Shown here one piece after another: positions 18,864 through 25,333 of a stretch of DNA of 35,149 nucleotides (positions are counted from its first letter, which is position 1; each line of letters opens with the position of its first letter). The stretch is from Euryarchaeota archaeon ADurb.BinA087 (lineage in GTDB: Archaea; Halobacteriota; Methanomicrobia; Methanomicrobiales; Methanospirillaceae). Position numbers and translations under genes: made by a program. The notes beneath the pieces are model-generated. The model ran no database searches, had not been told where the DNA came from, and worked only from the letters and a program-made list of their open reading frames with translations. The stretch lies in assembly GCA_002068435.1 (NCBI GenBank), contig MVZQ01000009.1:1-35149 (forward strand), written 5' to 3'.

Positions 18864-19235
18864 TTATGGAGCTCCGGGATTCTCCTGCCAAAGCCCGAAC
18901 GCATTTCCTTCCGTATCGGTGCAGATCGCGAGATAGCCATACCCTGGTACCACTGTTTTGGGCATTATCATCGAGCCACCCAGTCTCGTCACCCTCGATG
19001 CGTACTCTTCGATATCAGGGACGCCAAAATAATTCATGATCCGCTGGTCCGGGCTACCCCGTTTTCCCATGCCCCCTCCGGTTGCCGGTTTTCCCTCGAG
19101 GTCGCGGGTCTCTATAAGGTAGAAATCGGGAAAACCGGGCGGAGCGGTGAAGGTCCAGCCAAAAAGCCCGGAATAGAATATTCTTGCCCGTGCAACGTCA
19201 TCTGCCGGTACATCAAAGTGAACAATTGTCGGCAT
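18864..19235 (-). CDS. VOC (glyoxalase/bleomycin-resistance fold) family protein
   Basis: A 123-residue protein of the vicinal-oxygen-chelate superfamily. It reads HFDVPADDVARARIFYSGLFGWTF at the N terminus (first beta-alpha-beta-beta-beta module), YFGVPDIEEYASRVTRLGG in the middle, and ends GYLAICTDTEGNAFGLWQEN, the usual VOC closing segment. The His and Glu residues at module starts and ends (H6, E116 region) could bind a metal. The substrate is unknown. It is the first gene of the VOC / iron-sulfur flavoprotein / DUF6125-like cassette. Confidence 0.87.
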   Translation of the reverse strand: MPTIVHFDVPADDVARARIFYSGLFGWTFTAPPGFPDFYLIETRDLEGKPATGGGMGKRGSPDQRIMNYFGVPDIEEYASRVTRLGGSMIMPKTVVPGYGYLAICTDTEGNAFGLWQENPGAP

Positions 19236-19240
19236 GCAGA

Positions 19241-19260
19241 ATCACGAAGTGATACTCGTG
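19241..19260. repeat. Overlapping inverted repeats upstream of the VOC gene
   Basis: ATCAC-GAA-GTGAT (19241-19253) and CACGA...TCGTG (19243-19260) overlap just upstream of the VOC start at 19235. A TATA-like element on the minus strand (about 19270-19280) would put the transcript start inside this block, so it could be an operator. Evidence is sequence symmetry only. Confidence 0.35.
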
Positions 19261-19380
19261 CAGATCCGGTATTATGTCTTTCTCTCAATTCTCTTCAATT
19301 GTTGACTCCTGCCAGGTGATTGAAAAGCGAGATATTTCCTACCAGGAGACCTTGTAGTAGCCCTGATCGACAGGATTGCA

Positions 19381-20115
19381 TCATCTCTTTCCAACTGCGG
19401 CACAGTAGAGAACAAACTCCTCCTCAATATCAACTCCCAGCAGGTCAGCCATGAGTTTGTCATCGAAAGCCCCGATGGCACAGGCCCCGCAACCCACCTG
19501 CTCTGCAGCAAGATAGAGATTCTGGCAGACATGGCCGGCATCGAGGTGGACCAGTCGGTATGCCCGTTCGGAATACCTCCAGGCCATCCGGTAGATGATG
19601 GTCGACCAGAGGAAGGTGACCGCAGAAGAACGGATAAAAGCCTGTCCAAGACAGGCTGCCATCACTTTATCGGTGATTGTAAGGCCTGAATCGATCTCGA
19701 TGAGCGAATGGGAGAACGGTACATACCGATAAAGGCCGGGGCGAAGGGTGGTCACCCTGTTGATGAGCAGGTAGGTCTCTAGCGCATGCCGTCCTCCTGC
19801 AGAAGGAACGTTTCTCAGCGTATAAAAAGGATCCACGACCTGTACGATACCCTGGGAACACCAGAGGAGGTAGGTCAGCTCTTCGATGCTGAGAGGTTCT
19901 TTGCGGTAATGGCGAAGAGAGCGCCTTGTCTCGAAGGCCTTGCGAAGATCCATCGGGGGAACGGTTATGGTACCGGGTTTGGGCAGGGGGATATACTGTG
20001 CACCTTTAGGAACAGGTTTTGCGAGTGGGGGGGGTGTTTTTTTCAGGTTCTGGTCTGATGGAGACAGGTGATCGTACTGTGTGAGTTCCATAAAGGTGGC
20101 GCCAATCGGCTGCAT
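19381..20115 (-). CDS. SagB/ThcOx-family nitroreductase-like protein
   Basis: A 244-residue member of the SagB-type branch of the nitroreductase family, flavin-dependent dehydrogenases. Landmarks are IPLPKP then RKAFETRRSLRHYRKEPLSIEELTYLLWCSQGI (the FMN-contacting RRSxRxY block), VPSAGGRHALETYLLI, LGLYRY-like RPGLYRYVPFSHSL, and LVHLDAGHVCQNLYLAAEQVGCGACAIGAFDD. No azole-peptide synthesis partners are nearby, so a bacteriocin role is unlikely; stand-alone archaeal members have no known substrate. Candidate starts are ATG at 20115 and 20091; a TATA box at 20139-20147 suggests a nearly leaderless start at 20115. A longer frame to 20238 would run through the TATA box. A C8 next to A7 (coding strand) lies in the gene near 20027-20042. 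Confidence 0.83.
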   Translation of the reverse strand: MQPIGATFMELTQYDHLSPSDQNLKKTPPPLAKPVPKGAQYIPLPKPGTITVPPMDLRKAFETRRSLRHYRKEPLSIEELTYLLWCSQGIVQVVDPFYTLRNVPSAGGRHALETYLLINRVTTLRPGLYRYVPFSHSLIEIDSGLTITDKVMAACLGQAFIRSSAVTFLWSTIIYRMAWRYSERAYRLVHLDAGHVCQNLYLAAEQVGCGACAIGAFDDKLMADLLGVDIEEEFVLYCAAVGKR

Positions 20116-20138
20116 AGCGAGTGGTTGATATGTGACCT

Positions 20139-20147
20139 GATATAAAG
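20139..20147 (-). promoter_or_regulatory. TATA box of the SagB-like gene
   Basis: CTTTATATC read on the minus strand (20139-20147) stands about 25 bp before the ATG at 20115, matching archaeal promoter spacing. This region also lies within the 126-bp divergent spacer to the Gate-domain protein gene. Confidence 0.45.
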
Positions 20148-20241
20148 AGACCGATTGGACAAACCTGTTCTCCTGCCATTCCCAACCAAACCCACCGATC
20201 CTCATAAGTCTCTTCCAGCCAGAGCGTATGTGATCCAAAAA

Positions 20242-21204
20242 ATGCCATCGGCCCTGGCATCGCTCCCGGTGCTGCTGACCTATCTTTTCGAAGCGGTTGT
20301 CCTCCTTACCCTGGGGATTCTCCTTGCCAATATCCTCGTTGAAACAGGCATCTTCTCACGGCTGAACGGTCTTACGAGGCCTCTCTGCCGAATCTCCGGA
20401 CTCTCACCTGAATCTACCACCTCCCTTCTTGCCATTTTCATCAATCCCACGGCAGGAAAGGCCATGTATGCGGGCTTTTACCATGACGAAAAGGTCGGAA
20501 AAGAGGAGATCATCCCCACCCTCGTGATGAGTACTTTTCCGATAGTCCTTGGCGAATCCCTCTTCAGAGTGCATCTGCCTGCAGCAATTGTCCTCCTGGG
20601 ACCGGTTATTGGTACCATGCATGTTCTGCTGAACCTCCTCTCAAGTGCTCTCCAGACACTCGGTGCCATTCTGTATACGAGACTGGTTCTCCATAAAAAA
20701 ATCCCTTGCCATTCTTCAGAAACGACACCGGTCCCTGAAAGGGAAGTATCTCTCTCCCGAAATAATATCGTGGCAGGAATTCGGAAAGCATGGCCTCAGT
20801 TGATACGGATAATTCCTGTCACCGTTATAACCGTCTTTGTCTTCACCATTTTGACCATCTTTGGGGTCATGGAGATGATCGGGATCTTTTTTGAGCCGAT
20901 TCTCGGTGCTATCGGCCTGCCGGGAGAGAGCTCAACAGCCCTCGTAGCCCAGATCCTTCGATCATATGCAGGATATGCAGTGGTGGCCTCACTTATGAAT
21001 ACGGGCATACTGGTGGTCAAGACTGCCCTGATGACCCTTCTTGTCGGGAGCATGATGGTGATAACCCTCATTTATCTGCGGTATACACTCCCCCTCAATA
21101 TCTCCCTTTTTGGAACATTCGGCCTCAGGATAACAGCAGTCTCCTACACCTGTAGCATGACTGCGAAACTGATCACGCTTGGCCTCGTGATCCTCCTTCT
21201 GTGA
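20242..21204 (+). CDS. Nucleoside-recognition (Gate) domain membrane protein, COG3366-like
   Basis: A protein of about 320 residues with some eight hydrophobic segments in two Gate-like halves. The N half has LFEAVVLLTLGILLANILVETGIFSRLNGL and SLLAIFINPTAGKAMYAGFYHDEKV; the C half has IRIIPVTVITVFVFTILTIFGVMEMIG, GLPGESSTALVAQILRSYAGYAV and LRYTLPLNISLFGTFGLRITAVSYTCSM. Archaeal members are annotated only by this domain and the transported compound is unknown. The frame is open from 20155, but the ATG at 20242 has GTGATCC, complementary to the 16S 3' end, five bases upstream. It is divergent from the SagB-like gene. Confidence 0.8.
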   Translation: MPSALASLPVLLTYLFEAVVLLTLGILLANILVETGIFSRLNGLTRPLCRISGLSPESTTSLLAIFINPTAGKAMYAGFYHDEKVGKEEIIPTLVMSTFPIVLGESLFRVHLPAAIVLLGPVIGTMHVLLNLLSSALQTLGAILYTRLVLHKKIPCHSSETTPVPEREVSLSRNNIVAGIRKAWPQLIRIIPVTVITVFVFTILTIFGVMEMIGIFFEPILGAIGLPGESSTALVAQILRSYAGYAVVASLMNTGILVVKTALMTLLVGSMMVITLIYLRYTLPLNISLFGTFGLRITAVSYTCSMTAKLITLGLVILLL

Positions 21205-21296
21205 GAGACATCCTGGCGTTAGTCTGATCATAACCGCAGAATGAACGAGGGAACGTCCCCGTCTCCCCAGGCAAATCCCTGGCGTGGTGAACCCAA

Positions 21297-21339
21297 TCCC
21301 AATTGCTCTTCCTGACCAATGTGGTATTGGCAATTGGGA
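21297..21339. terminator. Nested inverted repeat between two convergent genes
   Basis: TCCCAATTGC (21297-21306) pairs perfectly with GCAATTGGGA (21330-21339). Inside it CCAAT (21316-21320) pairs with ATTGG (21326-21330), an alternative small hairpin that competes with the large one. The element lies in the 204-bp gap between the convergent Gate-domain gene and the secreted-protein gene, so a two-way terminator or RNA processing signal is the simplest view. Confidence 0.45.
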
Positions 21340-21408
21340 CCGCTCCGGCTGGTTATTCTCCCCTCGTTCCTCATTAACAGAAGAGGGATCATTCAGACAG
21401 TCTGGATG

Positions 21409-22032
21409 TCATAGGGCCCTCTTCCTTGTAAAGAGAAAGGCCAGGGCTATAGATGCAATAACCACCACGGAGGCAATTCCTGGTGCTGCTCTGGTAGGTG
21501 CCGGTATTGCATCACACTCTGAAGGGACTGGGAGAGAAGAAAGGGTTCGCGGGAGATCGAGATTGCGGGTCACGACCGTCTCTGAACCGGGAACAACCTC
21601 CCCCCGATTGTTCAGCTCGAAGACCCTGAGAACTGTAACTGGATCTACTGCACCCTCTATTGGGACTGTTCCTTTCAGGGTGACTTCCACTTCAACATCG
21701 CTGCTGAGGGGGTAAGAGAGGAGATATCCGCTGATAAAAACGGTACTTCCGGATTTCTCAAACACCGCAGCCTGGTGCCCGTCAACCAACACCCTGGCAT
21801 TCCACGCTGCCCTGTCAAGATCGGTCGAGAGTACGAGGCTATACCCTTCGATAAAGGTGGTCGGGCCGGTGGGGACGATCAGGAGCACTGCAGACACACT
21901 GAGCGGGCTGCCGGGAGGGGAGGTATCTGACGGAGGAATGACAAGGACATCCTGCAGCGAATAGCTCGCAGAGGAGGGCAGGACCAGAGCAAGGAGAAGG
22001 ATTCCAAGAACAGGAAGGATTACAGTTTTCAT
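21409..22032 (-). CDS. Secreted protein with C-terminal membrane anchor, function unknown
   Basis: About 207 residues. A signal peptide (KTVILPVLGILLLALVLPSSAS) leads into a beta-rich region (about 25-165). The C terminus is a Pro-rich linker (PAPTRAAPG), one hydrophobic helix (IASVVVIASIALAFLF) and a basic end (TRKRAL). This three-part tail resembles archaeosortase-type sorting signals (Pro-Gly, helix, Arg/Lys cluster) but does not match PGF-CTERM exactly. The start at 22032 is chosen because GGTGAT lies six bases before the ATG and the signal peptide then begins properly. It is directly downstream of the XRE regulator on the same strand. I do not recognise the family. Confidence 0.68.
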   Translation of the reverse strand: MKTVILPVLGILLLALVLPSSASYSLQDVLVIPPSDTSPPGSPLSVSAVLLIVPTGPTTFIEGYSLVLSTDLDRAAWNARVLVDGHQAAVFEKSGSTVFISGYLLSYPLSSDVEVEVTLKGTVPIEGAVDPVTVLRVFELNNRGEVVPGSETVVTRNLDLPRTLSSLPVPSECDAIPAPTRAAPGIASVVVIASIALAFLFTRKRAL

Positions 22033-22080
22033 CACATCATCACCAGATTCAATCGCGATAATTCTGTACTTCCAGGGGTG

Positions 22081-22115
22081 GGCCAGGACCAAGGCCAGGA
22101 CCAGAACCAGAACCC
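22081..22115. repeat. Short tandem-like repeat (CCAGGACCA / GAACCA)
   Basis: In the 87-bp gap between the XRE gene and the secreted-protein gene, GGCCAGGACCA occurs twice, followed by GAACCA and GAACCC. A related GACCAGG motif is repeated at 421-465. It may be an intergenic repeat of this genome. Confidence 0.5.
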
Positions 22116-22119
22116 GTGC

Positions 22120-22338
22120 TCATTCCTCAAGAACGACATCGACATCATCCTCAAATATAAACAGGTTGTCTATTGTTGAACCAAGTTCCCTGGCCACGGC
22201 ATGGGCTAGTTTCAGGGAGGGATTGTATCTCCCCTTTTCAAGAAAAACGATGGTCTCTCTCCTCACTCCAACGGCATTAGCAAGATCCGCCTGGGTCATG
22301 TCCCTCCGTGCCCGGTATTCCTTTATCCGCGTCTTCAT
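22120..22338 (-). CDS. XRE/Cro-family helix-turn-helix regulator
   Basis: A 72-residue DNA-binding protein. [40 protein letters not shown] is a textbook HTH_3 domain (about 13-53), and the acidic tail [13 protein letters not shown] closes it. This is the compact YozG-like type of archaeal regulator, probably acting as a dimer. The ATG at 22338 has GGAGG upstream; an earlier in-frame start would include a G8 tract. A perfect 9-bp inverted repeat lies in its promoter region (22433-22470), suggesting autoregulation. It precedes the secreted-protein gene, which it might control (inference). Confidence 0.88.
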   Translation of the reverse strand: MKTRIKEYRARRDMTQADLANAVGVRRETIVFLEKGRYNPSLKLAHAVARELGSTIDNLFIFEDDVDVVLEE

Positions 22339-22432
22339 GGGAAGTATCCTTCCTCCTTGCCCCCCCCACATTGCCTTTCTTTAAAGGGATGTCAGGGAAA
22401 ATGCGAGAGATCCGCCCTTGTCTCTCAATGTG

Positions 22433-22470
22433 TGTTATATACTTCTCACTATTGTTATTTTTATATAACA
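22433..22470 (-). promoter_or_regulatory. Inverted repeat TGTTATATA-N20-TATATAACA in the XRE gene promoter
   Basis: TGTTATATA (22433-22441) and TATATAACA (22462-22470) are perfect reverse complements, with centres 29 bp apart, about three helical turns. Both arms contain TATA-like sequence, so a bound protein would cover the promoter of the downstream XRE gene. The whole 252-bp upstream gap (22339-22590) holds no gene. Confidence 0.5.
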
Positions 22471-22504
22471 TTATATTATAAATAATTAACTTCAGTCCCT
22501 GCTG

Positions 22505-22525
22505 TGAGAATCCCGTAAATTCTCA
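22505..22525. repeat. Inverted repeat TGAGAAT-N7-ATTCTCA
   Basis: A perfect 7-bp inverted repeat with a 7-base loop lies 66 bp downstream of the deoxyinosine glycosylase gene and upstream of the XRE promoter. It may end the glycosylase transcript; there is no T-run directly after it on the minus strand. Confidence 0.35.
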
Positions 22526-22590
22526 TCCCCCACGATAGATTCCAGGCCTTGATTTCGAAGTATAGGTGCCGCAGAAAGCAAGACCGCAGA

Positions 22591-23139
22591 TCAGCGGTAA
22601 GTTGGAGCAATCTGTCTCTCCCTTCCTTCAAGGAAGGTTCGCCATTGTGATAATTTCTGATCATACCTGCATGCCGCGTAGGCCGGGCTGGTGGAGGGAA
22701 GCTGCGTGCAAAGAATGGCAAGGTCAATCGGATCATGCCGGACCAGCTGTTGAAACGATACCCATGCTTTACCGCCATTTATTCCAATATACCGGATCGT
22801 AGTGTGGGCTGCGAGGAATGCAGGGATATCGTTGAATGCCGGATCGATGATGTCGCAGTCCATGCTGCCTTTCTGGTACCTTCTGGACGCGATGACATCC
22901 CACAAGGCAATATGATGATCGGTTAAAATCCTTTCCAGAGACGGGATGTCCACCCTTTCTCCTTTATTGAGGAGATCTGCGATGATCCTCCAGAACTGGT
23001 TTTGGGGATTGGCATAGTACTCTTGCCTCCGGATCGACATCTTTGAGGGAAAACTGCCGAGGATCAGGACTACAGGCCTCACTCCAACGATCGGGGCAAG
23101 ACCATATTCGCGTGGTATTCCAGGACTTTCGGGAATCAT
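22591..23139 (-). CDS. DNA-deoxyinosine glycosylase (family 6 UDG superfamily)
   Basis: A 182-residue member of the uracil-DNA-glycosylase superfamily, of the hypoxanthine-DNA glycosylase branch first described in Methanosarcina. It removes hypoxanthine arising from adenine deamination. The first motif LGSFPSKMSIRRQEYYANPQNQFW carries the family's active-site pattern, ALWDVIASRRYQKGSMDCDI follows, and LPSTSPA is the second motif. The fold and length match. It is 7 bp after the TMEM175-like gene and probably co-transcribed. No strong ribosome binding site is seen. Confidence 0.9.
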   Translation of the reverse strand: MIPESPGIPREYGLAPIVGVRPVVLILGSFPSKMSIRRQEYYANPQNQFWRIIADLLNKGERVDIPSLERILTDHHIALWDVIASRRYQKGSMDCDIIDPAFNDIPAFLAAHTTIRYIGINGGKAWVSFQQLVRHDPIDLAILCTQLPSTSPAYAACRYDQKLSQWRTFLEGRERQIAPTYR

Positions 23140-23146
23140 AGGTTAA

Positions 23147-23785
23147 TCATTCGACCATACAAGACGTGCTGCTTTTTTTTCCGGCCACCATGATGACAGG
23201 TATGAGCAGATAGCAATACATACTGCCCGCAGGGTTTATGAAAGACACGAATATGGCAACAATCGTAATTGCAGGGATTGCTAGAGCCCGAAATCTTCCT
23301 GTAGCCTCGAACTGTTTCAGTCTGTTCTCCGGTTCTTCTTCATTTGTCAGTTTTGCATACTGGCTCCGGATATACAGCCAGATAAGGGTGAGGGCGATAC
23401 TCGCACAGAGAAGGTTGATGTGGAAAAGGAGGACGGCTTCAAATACGGCATTATAGTCCCCTGAAATTGAGGTCGTGAAAGGAATCAGCACAATAAAGAA
23501 CAGGAGGAGGAGATTTGTCCAGATCAGCCGATCATCAACGTATTCGATCGACCGGAGGATCCGGTGGTGGGCAAGCCAATATCCGGCGATAATGAAGAAT
23601 GCGATGGAGAAGATGACAAATTCCGGAAACATTTCTGCTATCTTCCCGGGAAGGAGAACGGCTGCCTCTCCGTCAGGGACAAGAGGCACCGCAAGACTGA
23701 TCACGAGCAGTGTCATGGCAAAAGCAAATATGCCGTCGCTCAACGCTTCCAGCCGGGATTTTCCAATCCCTTCTTTCTCTGCCAT
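23147..23785 (-). CDS. TMEM175-family (DUF1211) potassium channel-like protein
   Basis: A protein of about 212 residues. SRLEALSDGIFAFAMTLLVISLAVPLVPD is the family hallmark, and the SDGxFAFAxTLL segment is the pore-lining helix in TMEM175 channels. Six hydrophobic segments follow: about 20-40, 59-79, 96-116, 128-148, 177-197 and a final one near 203. Bacterial and archaeal members conduct K+ with low selectivity. The frame is open to 23866, but the residues before about 23785 do not fit the family, which starts a few residues before the RLExxSDG motif. The C terminus carries an A8 run (coding strand). Confidence 0.83.
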   Translation of the reverse strand: MAEKEGIGKSRLEALSDGIFAFAMTLLVISLAVPLVPDGEAAVLLPGKIAEMFPEFVIFSIAFFIIAGYWLAHHRILRSIEYVDDRLIWTNLLLLFFIVLIPFTTSISGDYNAVFEAVLLFHINLLCASIALTLIWLYIRSQYAKLTNEEEPENRLKQFEATGRFRALAIPAITIVAIFVSFINPAGSMYCYLLIPVIMVAGKKSSTSCMVE

Positions 23786-23869
23786 CACTTTTATACCAGC
23801 CTTTGAAAAGATTGGGATAAACAAGGATATTATTGTCTTGATCTGTTTGAACTGGCCAAATGCCATGTT

Positions 23870-23983
23870 TCACAACATCCGCGCAGTAAGGGTAATTCCT
23901 TTTTCAAGAACGAACCGGATGGCCTCTCCCTGTTTCCCCGATTGTGAAAGGTGGCCTTTAATGTGGGGGTGATATTTCTCCAA
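23870..23983 (-). CDS. Candidate small protein (37 aa) downstream of the OFA transporter
   Basis: A short frame with a TTG start at 23983, encoding a peptide that begins MEKYHPHIKGHLSQSGKQGEA and ends in LEKGITLTARML. It is polar and looks like protein rather than noise; the same frame stays protein-like for about 14 more residues upstream (EGQIGYGLLEGLAGL), but no ATG or GTG start precedes them. It could be a small gene, the remnant of a larger gene with a lost start, or a chance frame. It lies in the 269-bp gap between the OFA transporter and the TMEM175-like gene, all on the minus strand. Confidence 0.32.
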   Translation of the reverse strand: MEKYHPHIKGHLSQSGKQGEAIRFVLEKGITLTARML

Positions 23984-24054
23984 TCCTGCCAGCCCTTCCA
24001 GGAGTCCGTATCCTATCTGCCCTTCTCCTTTGCAATGGCTAGGAAAAAGGGGGT

Positions 24055-25305
24055 TTATACCCGTCTTTTCGGGGGTTTCATAAGGAGCATAGCGACCAGG
24101 ATACCAAGGAGGGCAAGGATCAGCACATAGGGGAAGACGGCAAGGTAATTCCCGGTCGTCGTCTTGATGAATCCTGCCAGCTGGGGACCTGCAATAGCCC
24201 CTGCCCCATATGCAAGAAATACAACCCCGTAGCAACGGGGATAGTCACAGGTTCCGAAGTAACTCCCGGTTGCGGTAGGAGCAATGGCGAGCCAGCCGCC
24301 CAGGCACCCCCAGAGGATGGCAAAGGTGAGAATATAGACCGGGACCGACGGCATCTGCCAGAGGAGGCTCGATGCGAGGGCTATCAGGACAAAGGAGAAT
24401 ATCGCCGTGTTCCTCGGATTGAACCGATCCGTCAGAGCGCCAAAGACCGGCCTGCCACCACCATTGAATATTGCAAAGAATCCCACGAGAAGCGTTGCGA
24501 GTCCGGTGGCGATTCCTATCTCGGTCCCGACAGGTTTTGCGATCGAGATTGCCATCAGCCCTGCCAGGCACCCGATAAAGTAGCAGAACCAGAGTCCATA
24601 GAAGGTGGGAGTCCGGATCATTGCAGCCCTGTCGCACTCACAGAGTTCTTCTCCTTTTTTCGGGACAGGTGGTACCCATCCCGCCGGTCTCCAGCCCTCG
24701 GCAGGAAAACGGAGAGGCAGTGCCAGGAGGACGATCAGGATCATGAATACGATGCCAAATAGCCTGAAGGTGTTCATTACCCCGGTAGTACCGATGAGGT
24801 ATCCTGCAATATTTGCGGTGATGAAGGCAGAGAATCCGAAACCAAGGAGCGTGAGCCCTACCGCAGTCCCCCGCCTGTCAGGGAACCAGCGGGCAGCAAC
24901 CGCGACGGGGACACCGTACGCGATACCCACACCAATGCCGCCAATGACTCCATACACAATGTAGAGCATCCATACCGAGGTCACGGTCGATGCGAGCAGC
25001 CATCCAAGGCCGGTCAGTATTCCACCGATGATGGTTATCTTTCGGGGGCCGATACTCTCGATATACTTCCCTGTCAGCGTCATCGCGATGGCAAAAAATG
25101 CGAGGAATACCGAGAACGGCATCAGGATCTCATTCGCGGTTACCGTCAGCCCGAGCGTATCCTGAAAATAACTGGTCAGCGGTCCGACAAAAACACTCCA
25201 TGAATAAATCGTGCCAAGGCACAGGTTGATGATCATGCCGACAATCACAAGGCCCCAGCGACCTCTCTCTGCCGGCATCCCGAATAAGGCCTCTTCAGGA
25301 GCCAT
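24055..25305 (-). CDS. OFA-type MFS transporter (oxalate/formate antiporter family)
   Basis: A 416-residue MFS protein with 12 predicted helices and the family features of the oxalate/formate antiporter group: NLCLGTIYSWSVFVGPL (first helix), YGVIGGIGVGIAYGVPVAVAARWFPDRRGTAVGLTLLGFG (helices 4-5), the Pro-rich WRPAGWVPPVP loop between the halves, and NGGGRPVFGALTDRFNPRNT. It lies 28 bp downstream of acetyl-CoA synthetase on the same strand, so the pair is likely an operon in which it carries acetate or another carboxylate. The substrate is inferred from the neighbour; family members vary. Confidence 0.9.
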   Translation of the reverse strand: MAPEEALFGMPAERGRWGLVIVGMIINLCLGTIYSWSVFVGPLTSYFQDTLGLTVTANEILMPFSVFLAFFAIAMTLTGKYIESIGPRKITIIGGILTGLGWLLASTVTSVWMLYIVYGVIGGIGVGIAYGVPVAVAARWFPDRRGTAVGLTLLGFGFSAFITANIAGYLIGTTGVMNTFRLFGIVFMILIVLLALPLRFPAEGWRPAGWVPPVPKKGEELCECDRAAMIRTPTFYGLWFCYFIGCLAGLMAISIAKPVGTEIGIATGLATLLVGFFAIFNGGGRPVFGALTDRFNPRNTAIFSFVLIALASSLLWQMPSVPVYILTFAILWGCLGGWLAIAPTATGSYFGTCDYPRCYGVVFLAYGAGAIAGPQLAGFIKTTTGNYLAVFPYVLILALLGILVAMLLMKPPKRRV

Positions 25306-25333
25306 TCAATGCATACCCCCAGAAAAAATGTGG

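Noticed and set aside
19381-20238. SagB-like protein as part of a peptide-toxin (azole) biosynthesis locus
   Set aside because: There is no YcaO, cyclodehydratase or precursor peptide nearby.
23867-24235. Longer minus-strand frame (121 codons) overlapping the OFA transporter
   Set aside because: Its first two thirds lie inside the transporter gene in another frame; only the last part (23870-23983) was kept as a weak candidate.
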